DNA of 64,000 bases from Winogradskyella ludwigii (GCF_013403985.1 NZ_JABFDF010000002.1:62001-126000), one strand, 5' to 3'; counted from the stretch's first letter, positions 36,595 through 45,960 are shown. Numbers and translations: made by a program. The notes: generated from the sequence alone by a model not told the origin.

Positions 36595-37318
36595 AGGCGT
36601 AATATTACTGCTGTTGTTTTCTACAGTGGCTTTTGCACAGGACAAGAAAAAAACAGTAAAGGATACCTTAGTTTTTAAACAAAAATATGGCCTTAGGTTA
36701 GGTGCCGATGTTAGTAAATTAGCACGCACGTTTTTTGATGATGATTACTCTGGATTTGAAATTATGGGAGATTATCGTCTTACCAAACGTATCTATATTG
36801 CTGGAGAAATTGGAAATGAAGAACGTGTTCTAGAAAATGAAGTTTTAAACAACACTACAAAGGGTAGTTACTTTAAAGTTGGTTTAGATATGAATTTCTA
36901 CAAAAACTGGCTTGACATGGAGAACATGATTTTTGCAGGAATCCGTGTTGGTGCAAGTACATTTAACCAAACATTAAACAATTATACGGTTTATGATATT
37001 AATAACCAATATTGGGGAGACCGTTTTGACGTTGCTGAAGGTCAAGAATTTAATGATTTAACGGCACTTTGGACAGAGTTACAAATTGGCTTAAAAGCAG
37101 AAATATTTAATAATTTCTTTGCTGGATTTAATCTTCAACTTAAAGTTCTTCTTACAGAAAAAGAACCTAGTAATTACGAAAACCTTTATATTCCAGGTTA
37201 TAATAGAACGTACGACAGTAGCCGTGTTGGTGGTGGTTTTGGCGTGAACCTTTCGTATTTAGTTCCTATTTTTAAGAAAGATAAAGTTATAATTCAAGAG
37301 AAAGAAGTTGAAGAATAA
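36560..37318 (+). CDS. DUF6048 family outer-membrane protein
   Basis: A 252-residue exported barrel-like protein, with signal about MKTQHMYVSIIRGVILLLLF through VAFA and then QDKKKTVKD. Barrel strands include YGLRLGADVSKLARTF, FEIMGDYRLTKRIYIAGEIG and a final VNLSYLVPIF. A second ATG at 36575 is possible. The gene overlaps DUF6452, with which it co-occurs; the pair may form an outer-membrane unit. Function unknown. Confidence 0.83.
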   Translation: MKTQHMYVSIIRGVILLLLFSTVAFAQDKKKTVKDTLVFKQKYGLRLGADVSKLARTFFDDDYSGFEIMGDYRLTKRIYIAGEIGNEERVLENEVLNNTTKGSYFKVGLDMNFYKNWLDMENMIFAGIRVGASTFNQTLNNYTVYDINNQYWGDRFDVAEGQEFNDLTALWTELQIGLKAEIFNNFFAGFNLQLKVLLTEKEPSNYENLYIPGYNRTYDSSRVGGGFGVNLSYLVPIFKKDKVIIQEKEVEE

Positions 37319-37405
37319 TTTTTAGTTATTCGTCGTTAAAAATAAGTGAGTCTTTATAAACTATTCAATAAAATTGCCTACCTTTTCTTTATCAAATTCT
37401 TTCCT

Positions 37406-37933
37406 ATGGATAAAGATGCTATTGCAGATTTAATTGAAACTAAACACGCTGAATTAATTACTTGGTTAGAAAACCAACCAGACGAGGCTTGGACTCAAGG
37501 ACCTAAAGGAAAATGGACCACAGGCCAACAAACGCTTCATTTATTACAAAGTATCATTCCACTTAACAATGCTTTAAGCATGCCTAAATTTTTACTGCGT
37601 TTAAAGTTTGGAAAAGCAAACCGACCTGTTAGAACATACGATGCTATTGTAAAACGTTATCATGAACGTTTACTCGATGTAAAAGGCACAACCTTTAAAG
37701 GATCTCAAAACATGAAGATCCCTGCACTTATAGACAAGCAATATCTTATAAACAGATTACAAACTGAAGAAAAAAAACTTCAGTATAAAACGAGACGTAT
37801 TAGCGATAAAAATTTAGATACTGTGATTTTACCGCATCCTTTAATGGGGAAAATGCCTGTTAGAGAAATTATTATGTGGACGGCTTATCATGTTGAGCAT
37901 CATACAAGTACTATGAAATCAAACTTGCTTTAA
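37406..37933 (+). CDS. DinB-family protein
   Basis: A 175-residue four-helix protein of the DinB superfamily starting MDKDAIADLI (ATG 37406); an in-frame GTG at 37346 would add 20 hydrophobic residues and is less likely. Candidate metal ligands are the histidine in TGQQTLHLLQ and the pair in AYHVEHHT. The family includes thiol transferases and uncharacterised hydrolases. It is related in fold, not closely in sequence, to the gene at 8849. Confidence 0.82.
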   Translation: MDKDAIADLIETKHAELITWLENQPDEAWTQGPKGKWTTGQQTLHLLQSIIPLNNALSMPKFLLRLKFGKANRPVRTYDAIVKRYHERLLDVKGTTFKGSQNMKIPALIDKQYLINRLQTEEKKLQYKTRRISDKNLDTVILPHPLMGKMPVREIIMWTAYHVEHHTSTMKSNLL

Positions 37934-38005
37934 TTCTCTCATTTTAAATAGCTTATATAAAACTACAATTAATTTACTTTGACCATTAGTTTCTGTTTAT
38001 CGCAT

Positions 38006-38045
38006 AAAAAAGACGTAAAAACAATATTTTTTTTACGTCTTTTTT
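38006..38045. terminator. Bidirectional terminator
   Basis: Sixteen-base stem AAAAAAGACGTAAAAA / TTTTTACGTCTTTTTT with an 8-base loop between the DinB-like gene and purC. Confidence 0.93.
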
Positions 38046-38065
38046 ATAATTACTTCTATTAATAA

Positions 38066-39013
38066 TTAGCCTAAATACTCTAAAACATTGGCTTCAATTC
38101 TGTTTTGAATATCAGATAAATCTGCTTTTACAAAGGTATCTCCTGTTATGTTTTCGTACAACTCAATGTAACGGTCGCTTACAGATTGAATATAGTCATC
38201 ACTCATTTCAGGAACCGTTTGTCCTTCTAGGCCTTGAAAATCATTAGCTATTAACCATTGTCTCACAAACTCTTTAGACAATTGCTTTTGCGATTCTCCA
38301 CTATCTTGACGTTCTTGATAACCATCTGCGTAAAAATAACGTGACGAATCTGGTGTATGAATCTCATCTATTAATACAATTTTTCCGTCTTTTGTTTTAC
38401 CAAATTCGTATTTAGTATCTACTAAAATTAAACCACGAGCGGCAGCAATTTCAGTTCCGCGTTGAAATAATTTTCTCGTATAATCTTCAAGAATAATATA
38501 GTCTTCTTCTGAAACAATTCCTTTTTTAAGAATGTCTTCTCTAGAAATATCCTCATCATGATCTCCCATTTCTGCTTTTGTTGCAGGTGTAATAATTGGC
38601 TCTGGGAATTTGTCGTTTTCTTTTAAACCTTCTGGCATTGCCACACCACAAAGTATGCGTTTACCTGCTTTATATTCTCTTGCTGCATGGCCAGACATAT
38701 AACCGCGTATAACCATTTCTACTTTAAAAGGTTCACACAAATAACCAACAGCGACATTGGGATCTGGTGTTGCTACCAACCAATTAGGTACCAAATCTTC
38801 GGTTTCTTTCATCATCTTGGTCGCTATCTGGTTTAATATTTGCCCTTTATACGGAATACCTTTTGGCATCACCACATCAAAAGCACTTAAGCGATCTGTA
38901 GCAACCATTACCAATTGCTCATCGTTAATGTTGTATACTGCTCTTACTTTTCCTTTATAAAAACTTTTTTGTTTTGGGAAATTGAAATTGGTTTCTGTAA
39001 TGGTATTGTTCAT
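38066..39013 (-). CDS. purC: Phosphoribosylaminoimidazole-succinocarboxamide synthase
   Basis: SAICAR synthase of purine biosynthesis, joining CAIR and aspartate with ATP. The 315 residues correspond to the longer bacterial/eukaryotic-like form. Signatures are [12 protein letters not shown], the ATP/CAIR segment [20 protein letters not shown] and [21 protein letters not shown]. It follows phoH on the same strand, a common order in this phylum, with a structured element in the 229-base gap. Confidence 0.95.
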   Translation of the reverse strand: MNNTITETNFNFPKQKSFYKGKVRAVYNINDEQLVMVATDRLSAFDVVMPKGIPYKGQILNQIATKMMKETEDLVPNWLVATPDPNVAVGYLCEPFKVEMVIRGYMSGHAAREYKAGKRILCGVAMPEGLKENDKFPEPIITPATKAEMGDHDEDISREDILKKGIVSEEDYIILEDYTRKLFQRGTEIAAARGLILVDTKYEFGKTKDGKIVLIDEIHTPDSSRYFYADGYQERQDSGESQKQLSKEFVRQWLIANDFQGLEGQTVPEMSDDYIQSVSDRYIELYENITGDTFVKADLSDIQNRIEANVLEYLG

Positions 39014-39103
39014 TGTCGTGTAGGCGTTGTGTTGTTTACTGTTTAATTGTTTGTTAGTTCCGAATTATGAAATTCATTATATAATGATAATATAAGTGAT
39101 GTT

Positions 39104-39230
39104 AAGCCCTAGCCCAGATTGCAGCGGCATCCTTTTCATTTGGTGGTTTGTTGATCACTGAGCGAAGCGAAAGTGAGAAGAAATCATTAAATAAAAAGAT
39201 ATAGCGGAAAGCTGGAAATAGCTTCTAATA
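39104..39230 (+). ncRNA. Structured element resembling the Flavo-1 RNA motif
   Basis: The phoH-purC gap contains a GC-richer block. It starts AAGCCCTAGCCCAG and runs through GCAGCGGCATCCTTTT, an inner hairpin TCACT-N12-AGTGA, then AAAAAGATATAGCGG and GCTGGAAATAGCTTC. Outer parts can pair (CCAG with CTGG; ATC-CTTTT with AAAA-GAT). From memory, this arrangement is a frequent conserved intergenic element of flavobacteria that I associate with the Flavo-1 motif. The strand is given by that resemblance and is opposite to both flanking genes. The identification is tentative. Confidence 0.45.
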
Positions 39231-39242
39231 AAATTTATAATA

Positions 39243-40196
39243 TTATTCTCTGTTTTCTATACTCTTATATGCGGCGATGACTTTCTTTACTAATTGATGA
39301 CGAATAACGTCTTTATCGTCGAGATAAACCATACCAATACCTTCTACATTTTTTAAGACTAAAAGAGCTTCTTTTAATCCGGAAACCGAACGACGAGGCA
39401 AATCTACTTGACCAGGATCTCCAGTTAGCATAAACTTAGCGTTTTTACCCATACGCGTTAAAAACATCTTCATTTGTGCATGTGTGGTGTTCTGACCTTC
39501 GTCTAAAATCACGAATGCATTATCTAAAGTACGTCCGCGCATAAAGGCCAAAGGTGCGATTTGAATGACTCCTTTTTCTATGTAACTGTCTAACTTTTCT
39601 GCAGGAAACATATCGCGCAAGGCATCGTACAACGGTTGCATATACGGATCTAATTTCTCTTTTAAATCTCCTGGTAAAAAACCAAGATTCTCACCAGCTT
39701 CTACGGCAGGACGTGTTAATATTATACGCTTTACTTCTTTATTTTTTAAGGCTTGTACTGCTAATGCAACACTGACATAGGTTTTTCCTGTTCCGGCTGG
39801 GCCAATTGCAAAAACCATATCGTTTTTACGCATACTTTCTACTAGCTTTCGCTGATTTGCAGTTTGTGCTTTTATGAGTTTACCTCCTGCTCCATGCACT
39901 AAAACGTCTCCGCTTTTTGCCGATGTGTTATAATCGTCGCTACTTTGACTTGTTAAGACGCGTTCAATTACGTTTTCGTCTAACTTGTTATACTTTGAAA
40001 AATGCTTAATTAACATGGTCATTCTACGATCAAACTCTTCGAGTAAGTCTTCGTCTCCATATGCTTTAATTTTATTGCCTCTAGCAACAATTTTAAGTTT
40101 TGGAAAATACTTTTTAAGTAATTCGATATTAGCATTTTGTGCACCAAAGAATTCTTTTGGAGTAATTTCTTCTAGTTCTAGGATTAGTTCATTCAA
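39243..40196 (-). CDS. phoH: PhoH-family ATPase
   Basis: A 317-residue cytoplasmic P-loop ATPase, probably an RNA-acting helicase-like protein. Walker A is GPAGTGKTY (about 132-140), Walker B is AFVILDEGQN, and TGDPGQVDLPR is the sensor segment typical of PhoH/YbeZ. A small KH-like N-terminal domain (about 1-80) precedes it. In many bacteria it neighbours ybeY; here it lies with purC and, divergently, a SAM hydrolase-family gene. Confidence 0.92.
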   Translation of the reverse strand: MNELILELEEITPKEFFGAQNANIELLKKYFPKLKIVARGNKIKAYGDEDLLEEFDRRMTMLIKHFSKYNKLDENVIERVLTSQSSDDYNTSAKSGDVLVHGAGGKLIKAQTANQRKLVESMRKNDMVFAIGPAGTGKTYVSVALAVQALKNKEVKRIILTRPAVEAGENLGFLPGDLKEKLDPYMQPLYDALRDMFPAEKLDSYIEKGVIQIAPLAFMRGRTLDNAFVILDEGQNTTHAQMKMFLTRMGKNAKFMLTGDPGQVDLPRRSVSGLKEALLVLKNVEGIGMVYLDDKDVIRHQLVKKVIAAYKSIENRE

Positions 40197-40299
40197 AAGC
40201 GCGCTTTTTTTAAATTACACCATATAAACCTTAAAATAATTCAAAACACTTATGATATATTTTAAAATTCATTTGGTCTGTTAATCTGTTTTCTTTTCT

Positions 40300-40328
40300 T
40301 AATTTTGTGATACAACGTGTGTACACAC
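40300..40328 (+). promoter_or_regulatory. Promoter of the SAM hydrolase gene with downstream palindrome
   Basis: TAATTTTG (40300-40307) is an exact TAnnTTTG match, with TTTG at 40272-40275, 24 bases upstream. A perfect 12-base palindrome GTGTGTACACAC (40317-40328) lies at about the predicted transcript start and could be an operator. Confidence 0.45.
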
Positions 40329-40381
40329 AAAGCTAATAATTTTACAACCACAATTCTTAAAAAAATATCAACAATCAATCC

Positions 40382-41218
40382 ATGGCGATAATCACTTTAA
40401 CGACTGATTTTGGAGAAAAAGATCACTTTGCTGGAGCCATAAAAGGAGCTATTCATAGCGAGCTTGATGAGATTAAAATTGTAGATATCTCTCATTCTGT
40501 GTCGCCTTTTAATATCTCTGAAGCGGCTTATATTATTCAGAATGCGTATAGTAGTTTTCCTAAAGGAACGATTCATTTAATAGGAATAGATTCTGAGTTA
40601 AGTCCTGAAAACAAGCATATTGCAGTAAAATTAGACGACCATTACTTTATATGTGCTAACAATGGCATAATGAGTATGATATGTGCTGAAATCTCGGCAG
40701 AGAAAATTGTTGAAATTAACATACATGATAGAGTAGAAACTAATTTCCCTGTATTAGATATTTTTGTAAAAGTAGCTTGCCATATTGCACGTGGAGGAAC
40801 TTTGGATGTGATAGGAAAAGTTATTAACACTATTAAACCCATTAAAAATTTAATACCTTTTATTAACGATGATCAAAACCAAATTATTGGTAGTGTAATT
40901 TACATTGATAATTACGGAAATGTGGTCACGAATATAAAACGCAAATTTTTTGAAACGGTTCAGAAAACGAGAGCTTATGAAGTTTTTGCGCGTAACCATA
41001 AGTTTGATAAAATTCATAATAAGTTTAGCGATATTATAAATTTTGATATTGAAGAGTCTAAACGAAATATTGAAGGAAAAGGCTTAGTGGTTTTTAATTC
41101 TTCTGGCTATTTAGAAATTGCCGTTTATAAAAGTAATTGCACAACTGTTGGTGGTGCTTCTACTTTAATGGGATTAAAAACGATGGATACTGTAACCGTT
41201 AACTTCTTAAAACCTTAA
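40382..41218 (+). CDS. SAM hydrolase / SAM hydroxide adenosyltransferase family protein
   Basis: A 278-residue member of the DUF62 family (S-adenosyl-L-methionine hydrolases, related to fluorinase and chlorinase). The N-terminal IITLTTDFGEKDHFAGAIKG carries the conserved aspartate, and IYIDNYGNVVTNI matches the C-terminal domain signature. Housekeeping members split SAM to adenosine and methionine; the halogenase role is unlikely without a specialised cluster. It is divergent from phoH. Confidence 0.9.
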   Translation: MAIITLTTDFGEKDHFAGAIKGAIHSELDEIKIVDISHSVSPFNISEAAYIIQNAYSSFPKGTIHLIGIDSELSPENKHIAVKLDDHYFICANNGIMSMICAEISAEKIVEINIHDRVETNFPVLDIFVKVACHIARGGTLDVIGKVINTIKPIKNLIPFINDDQNQIIGSVIYIDNYGNVVTNIKRKFFETVQKTRAYEVFARNHKFDKIHNKFSDIINFDIEESKRNIEGKGLVVFNSSGYLEIAVYKSNCTTVGGASTLMGLKTMDTVTVNFLKP

Positions 41219-41221
41219 GCT

Positions 41222-41518
41222 TTGTTAGTAAGAATTGTAAAAATGAGCTTTGACCCAACGAATATTGAAGAATTCTTGGCTAATTTTGAAACGGTTAAAG
41301 AAAAGATTAGAAATTTTGAAGGTTGTAATTTTCTAGAACTCTATAGAGATAAAAACACAACCAATATCTTTTTTACCTATAGCTATTGGAATTCTGAAAC
41401 CGATTTAAACAATTATAGACATTCTGATTTATTTAAAGGCGTTTGGAAAAAAACAAAGCCGATGTTTAATGCGAAACCTGAGGCTTGGAGCGTAGATAAA
41501 TTAGAGAGTTTAAAATAA
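41222..41518 (+). CDS. Antibiotic biosynthesis monooxygenase (ABM)-like small protein
   Basis: A 98-residue ferredoxin-like alpha/beta protein of the ABM/heme-degrading monooxygenase superfamily: LVRIVKMSF first strand, FEGCNFLELYRD, then FTYSYWNSETDLNNYRHSD. It starts at a TTG (41222), 3 bases after the SAM hydrolase stop; an internal ATG at 41243 would cut into the first strand. It is likely cotranscribed with the SAM hydrolase gene. Substrate unknown. Confidence 0.85.
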   Translation: MLVRIVKMSFDPTNIEEFLANFETVKEKIRNFEGCNFLELYRDKNTTNIFFTYSYWNSETDLNNYRHSDLFKGVWKKTKPMFNAKPEAWSVDKLESLK

Positions 41519-41576
41519 AGAAGAATTTCGAAATCTCATAAAAACGCAAACCAAACTGAATACTGAACACTAATCT

Positions 41577-42296
41577 ATGTTAGCAATACTAAAAAAAGAA
41601 ATAAATACCTTCTTCGCTTCACCAATTGGCTATTTGGTTATTGGTGTGTTTTTATTACTTAACGGTTTATTCCTTTGGGTTTTTAAAGGTGAATTCAATA
41701 TTTTAGATAATGGACTAGCTAGTTTATCATCGTTCTTTTTATTAGCACCTTGGATTCTTATTTTTTTAGTTCCTGCTGTAACCATGCGAAGTTTTAGCGA
41801 TGAAAAGAAACAAGGGACTTTAGAGTTATTGGTTACTAAACCTATTTCACATTTTCAAATTGTATTAGGGAAATATTTTGGTGCTTTTGTTTTAATTTTA
41901 ATGGCTTTAGTTCCAACTTTATTATACGTTTATACCATATCTCAGTTAGGACATGCAGAAGAGGGTCTTGATATGGGAAGTACTATTGGTTCTTATTTTG
42001 GACTTTTGTTTTTAATTGGTGCTTACACTGCCATTGGTGTGTTTGCCTCTACGCTTTCCGATAATCAGATTGTAGCATTTATCATTGCAGTTTTTATCTG
42101 TTTCTTTTTCTATTTTGGTTTTGAAGGGCTTTCAAACTACAACATTTTTGATAACCTTGTTTATATGGAAAACTTAGGCATGTCTGCACATTACAACAGT
42201 ATGAGTCGTGGTGTAATTGACACCAGAGATTTGGTCTATTTTGTAACAATTTCTTTAGCCTTTTTATTATTTACTAAATTGAGAATCCAAAACTAA
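41577..42296 (+). CDS. gldF: Gliding motility ABC transporter permease GldF
   Basis: A 239-residue ABC-2 permease with six transmembrane helices, starting MLAILKKEINTFFASPIGYL. The conserved MRSFSDEKKQGTLELLVTKP loop is characteristic of GldF. Together with GldG and the ATPase GldA (not in the window) it forms a transporter required for gliding in Flavobacterium johnsoniae. An extra gene separates it from gldG. Confidence 0.93.
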   Translation: MLAILKKEINTFFASPIGYLVIGVFLLLNGLFLWVFKGEFNILDNGLASLSSFFLLAPWILIFLVPAVTMRSFSDEKKQGTLELLVTKPISHFQIVLGKYFGAFVLILMALVPTLLYVYTISQLGHAEEGLDMGSTIGSYFGLLFLIGAYTAIGVFASTLSDNQIVAFIIAVFICFFFYFGFEGLSNYNIFDNLVYMENLGMSAHYNSMSRGVIDTRDLVYFVTISLAFLLFTKLRIQN

Positions 42297-42300
42297 TAGC

Positions 42301-42798
42301 ATGATCATAACTCCTTTATTAGTCCTGTTTTTAATTCTTGTTTTTGTACTGTTGTTTTTGTTTTTAAACACTGTAGATAAACGAAAATGGCTATCTGCAT
42401 TAATCAGTTTGGTATTGACACCTTTTGCCTTTTTCTTTTTGTTTTATCCTTTTCTAAATATAATTAGTAGTTACCATCATCAAAAATATTTTGATAGTGA
42501 GGCTTGGGCTGAAAAGCCTTCTTTACGTTATGAAATGATTGATAATACCATTGAATCTGATCTATTAATAGGAGCTTCGAAAGAAAAAATCACAACACTT
42601 CTAGGAAAAGAAGAATGGTTATCTTGGGATGATGCTAAGAAAGCACACGATACTAACAAATGGAATTATGGACTTGGAATTGAACCCGGAGCCCTTACAG
42701 ACGAAAGAGAATGCGTAGAGATTACGTTTAAAGATGATAAAGTTATTTCTATAACACCTTATCAAGAAGCAATAACATTCGGGAATGAAAAAAAATAA
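42301..42798 (+). CDS. Unknown membrane protein inserted between gldF and gldG
   Basis: A 165-residue protein with two N-terminal transmembrane helices (about 2-21 and 31-53) and a soluble C-terminal domain (about 60-165). The segment ESDLLIGASKEKITTLLGKEEW resembles the BamE/SmpA-like 'G-x-s-x-x-x-v-x-x-l-l-G' helix turn. It starts 4 bases after gldF and overlaps gldG by 14 bases, so it is fully inside the gld operon. In most flavobacteria I know gldF and gldG are adjacent, so this is unusual. I do not recognise a named family. Confidence 0.75.
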   Translation: MIITPLLVLFLILVFVLLFLFLNTVDKRKWLSALISLVLTPFAFFFLFYPFLNIISSYHHQKYFDSEAWAEKPSLRYEMIDNTIESDLLIGASKEKITTLLGKEEWLSWDDAKKAHDTNKWNYGLGIEPGALTDERECVEITFKDDKVISITPYQEAITFGNEKK

Positions 42799-44455
42799 AT
42801 CTATACTATATATTGTCGCTATTGTTGTTGGACTCATTATCGTGAATGCGATTTCAAGCTCGATTTATCAGCGTTTTGACCTTACTAAAGATCATCGCTA
42901 TACACTTTCTGAAGCTTCAAAATCTTTGGTTAGTAATTTAGATTCCCCTTTAATTATAGATGTATTTTTAGAAGGAGATTTCCCTTCAGAATTCAGATTA
43001 CTTCAAACCGAAGTAAAACAAATTGTTGATGAATTTCAATTGGAAACCAATCAGATTGTAATTAATTATATTAATCCAATTGAAGACGAAACCACGCGTC
43101 AGCAATACATTGAAGAGTTAACAAAACAAGGTTTAGAACCTTATATAAATACGGATAACAGCACAGGAAAAGTAACTCAAGATATCATTTTTCCTTGGGC
43201 TTATGCGAGCTACAAAGATAAACGCGTAAAAATCCCACTTTTAAAACGAAGTCTTACACAAGGTTTACAAGAGCAAATTAATAATTCTGTACAATCTTTA
43301 GAATACGCCTTTGCAGATGGCTTTAGTAAACTCGTTAATGCTAAGGCTAAAAAGATTGCAATTTTAAAAGGTAATGGTGAATTAGGTGATATTTATATGG
43401 CCGATTTCTTAACTACAATTAAGCCTTATTACAATATTGCACCTTTTACTTTAGATAGTGTGTCTACTAATCCGCAAGGCACTTTAGATAAGCTAAACGA
43501 CTATGATTTAATTGTGGTTGCTAAACCGAGTATTGCATTTTCAGAAAACGAAAAATTAGTTTTAGACCAATACACCATGTCAGGCGGCAAAAGTCTTTGG
43601 CTTACGGAATCCGTGGTTATGGATAAAGACAGTTTGTATAACGATTCTGGTACTGGAGTTTCCATTATGCGGGACTTACATTTAAATGATTTTTTCTTTA
43701 AATATGGAGTTCGCGTCAATCCTACTTTAGTAAAGGATCTTTATTCGGCACCAATTATGTTAGCGATTGGAGAAGGTAGTCAGGCACAAATGCAACCCAT
43801 TCAATGGCAGTATTCACCTTTGGCAGCATCGAATCCAGACCATCCTATAACAAAGAACTTAAACTTAGTGAAATTTGATTTTGCGAGTCCGATTGACACT
43901 TTAAAAAACAACATCAAAAAATCAATTTTATTACAAAGTTCACCTAAATCAAAACTTGAAGGAGCACCAACCACAATATCATTAGCAAATGTAACTAACT
44001 CACCAAATGAGGAAAGCTACAATCTAGGTTCTCAAAATTTAGCTGTTCTTTTAGAAGGTGAATTTTCATCGGTTTATGATCAACGTATTTTACCTTTTAA
44101 GGTGACTAATTTCCAATCTAAAAGTAAAGCCACTAAGATGGTAGTGATTTCAGATGGAGACATCATAAAAAATAACGTTATTAAAAATAGGCCACAAGAA
44201 TTAGGCTTTGACCAACTCACAGGAAAATCATTTGGAAATAAAGAATTCCTGCTTAATACGGTTAATTACCTATTAGAAGATAATGGACTTATAAACATAA
44301 GAGCCAAAGAAATTAACGTCGGATTCTTAGATGCAGAAAAAGTAAAAGACAGCAAAGGTACATGGCAATTTATTAATATTGCTTTGCCACTCATCCTTTT
44401 AGCTTTGTTTGGGTTTGTGTTTAACTATTTAAGAAAACGAAAATACGCTTCTTAG
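42785..44455 (+). CDS. gldG: Gliding motility ABC transporter auxiliary protein GldG
   Basis: A 556-residue protein with an N-terminal transmembrane helix (about 6-25), a long periplasmic region of the ABC-type 'uncharacterised' IFT52-like fold (LVVAKPSIAFSENEKLVLDQY), and a C-terminal helix (about 528-548). YQRFDLTKDHRYTLSEASKSL is typical of GldG. It overlaps the preceding gene by 14 bases, so it is translationally coupled to it. Confidence 0.92.
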   Translation: MKKNKSILYIVAIVVGLIIVNAISSSIYQRFDLTKDHRYTLSEASKSLVSNLDSPLIIDVFLEGDFPSEFRLLQTEVKQIVDEFQLETNQIVINYINPIEDETTRQQYIEELTKQGLEPYINTDNSTGKVTQDIIFPWAYASYKDKRVKIPLLKRSLTQGLQEQINNSVQSLEYAFADGFSKLVNAKAKKIAILKGNGELGDIYMADFLTTIKPYYNIAPFTLDSVSTNPQGTLDKLNDYDLIVVAKPSIAFSENEKLVLDQYTMSGGKSLWLTESVVMDKDSLYNDSGTGVSIMRDLHLNDFFFKYGVRVNPTLVKDLYSAPIMLAIGEGSQAQMQPIQWQYSPLAASNPDHPITKNLNLVKFDFASPIDTLKNNIKKSILLQSSPKSKLEGAPTTISLANVTNSPNEESYNLGSQNLAVLLEGEFSSVYDQRILPFKVTNFQSKSKATKMVVISDGDIIKNNVIKNRPQELGFDQLTGKSFGNKEFLLNTVNYLLEDNGLINIRAKEINVGFLDAEKVKDSKGTWQFINIALPLILLALFGFVFNYLRKRKYAS

Positions 44456-44535
44456 AGTTCTATTACACAAGACAATACAGTTAATATCGTCTATTTTAAC
44501 AACAGAAATTTTATAAATTTAGGCAAATTAAAAAT

Positions 44536-44558
44536 GCGAAAAGTGTAATACTTTTTGC
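44536..44558 (+). terminator. Hairpin after gldG
   Basis: Nine-base stem GCGAAAAGT / ACTTTTTGC with one G-U pair and a GTAAT loop, 80 bases after the gldG stop. The following sequence is T-rich but not a clean T-tract, so termination is only likely. Confidence 0.3.
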
Positions 44559-44672
44559 TAATTCTTGTCTTTTTAATTTTATTCTATTCTTTATCCTATT
44601 TTATTATCAAAATTGTGCATTCTTAGGCCCAATTTGTTAATAAGTTTGTTTTATAAAACCCTTCTATTAAGA

Positions 44673-44680
44673 TATCTTTG
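44673..44680 (+). promoter_or_regulatory. -7 element of dnaN
   Basis: TATCTTTG (exact TAnnTTTG) with a TTG at 44646-44648, 26 bases upstream, slightly long spacing. It lies 38 bases before the dnaN ATG. Confidence 0.5.
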
Positions 44681-44718
44681 TGAGACAACTATAAAAGTAT
44701 TAAACACATATATTCAAT

Positions 44719-45837
44719 ATGAAATTCATTGTTTCAAGCACCTATTTATTAAAACAACTCCAAGTCTTAGGAGGTGTTATTAATAACAGTAATACACTAC
44801 CTATTTTAGATAATTTCTTATTTGAACTAAGCCTATCAAAATTAACAATTTCGGCTAGTGATTTAGAAACGACGATGTCTGCAACTATAGATGTTGAAAG
44901 TGATTCTGAAGGGAGTATTGCATTACCTGCAAGACTACTATTAGACACGTTAAAAACGTTTCCAGAACAACCTTTAACTTTTGTTGTTGAAGAAAACAAC
45001 ACTGTTGAAATAAGCTCTAATCATGGTAAATATGCATTAGCTTATGCTGATGGTGCAGAATTCCCAAATGCGGTTTCTATTGAAGATGCAAGTACAACAA
45101 CTATTATCGGAGATATCTTAGCGACAGCAATTAGTAAAACAATTTTTGCCGCTGGAAATGATGATTTAAGACCTGTAATGAGTGGTGTGTTTTTTCAGTT
45201 TTCTCAAGAAAATTTAACCTTTGTAGCCACAGATGCTCACAAATTAGTTAAATATACTAGAAACGATGTTAGCGCAACTGAAACAGCAGAATTCATTATG
45301 CCTAAAAAACCTTTAACACTTTTAAAAGGAATTTTAGCAGGAAGTGATGATGACGTTTTAGTAGAATACAATGAATCTAACGCCAAGTTTACTTTTGAAA
45401 ATTCCGTATTAATTTGCCGATTAATCGATGGAAAATATCCTAACTATGAAGCGGTAATTCCTAAAGAAAATCCGAATAAATTAGTAATTGATAGAACCCT
45501 GTTTTTAAACTCTGTGCGTCGTGTTAGTATTTTCTCTAACAAAACAACACATCAAATTCGTTTGAAAATTGCTGGTGCAGAATTAAACATCTCTGCTGAA
45601 GATATCGATTACTCAAACAAAGCCGAAGAACGTTTAACGTGTGATTACCAAGGAGACGATATGCAAATTGGTTTTAATTCACGTTTCTTAACGGAAATGA
45701 TTAATAACTTAAGCTCAGATAACGTACAGTTAGAAATGAGTTTACCAAACAGAGCCGGAATCTTAACACCTATTGATGGTTTAGATGAAGGTGAGCATGT
45801 AACAATGCTTGTTATGCCAGTGATGCTTAATAGTTAA
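44719..45837 (+). CDS. dnaN: DNA polymerase III sliding clamp (beta subunit)
   Basis: A 372-residue ring-forming processivity clamp with the three repeated clamp domains (about 1-120, 130-245 and 250-372). Signatures are STYLLKQLQVLGGVI at the start, FVATDAHKLVKY in the middle and the C-terminal VTMLVMPVMLN, which forms the partner-binding cleft. It is transcribed alone; dnaA and recF are not nearby, as is usual in Bacteroidota. Confidence 0.96.
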   Translation: MKFIVSSTYLLKQLQVLGGVINNSNTLPILDNFLFELSLSKLTISASDLETTMSATIDVESDSEGSIALPARLLLDTLKTFPEQPLTFVVEENNTVEISSNHGKYALAYADGAEFPNAVSIEDASTTTIIGDILATAISKTIFAAGNDDLRPVMSGVFFQFSQENLTFVATDAHKLVKYTRNDVSATETAEFIMPKKPLTLLKGILAGSDDDVLVEYNESNAKFTFENSVLICRLIDGKYPNYEAVIPKENPNKLVIDRTLFLNSVRRVSIFSNKTTHQIRLKIAGAELNISAEDIDYSNKAEERLTCDYQGDDMQIGFNSRFLTEMINNLSSDNVQLEMSLPNRAGILTPIDGLDEGEHVTMLVMPVMLNS

Positions 45838-45880
45838 TACAAAGCAGACTCTCATAAATAAGAGACTACATATAAAATTT

Positions 45881-45911
45881 AAAAAGCTCATCGGATGATG
45901 AGCTTTTTTTA
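45881..45911 (+). terminator. Terminator of dnaN
   Basis: Stem GCTCATC / GATGAGC (45886-45903) extended by A and T runs, followed by T7. Confidence 0.92.
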
Positions 45912-45960
45912 TGCAATATTTTTTGATTAGAGATTAACGTTACTGAGTTTGTAAAAATAG

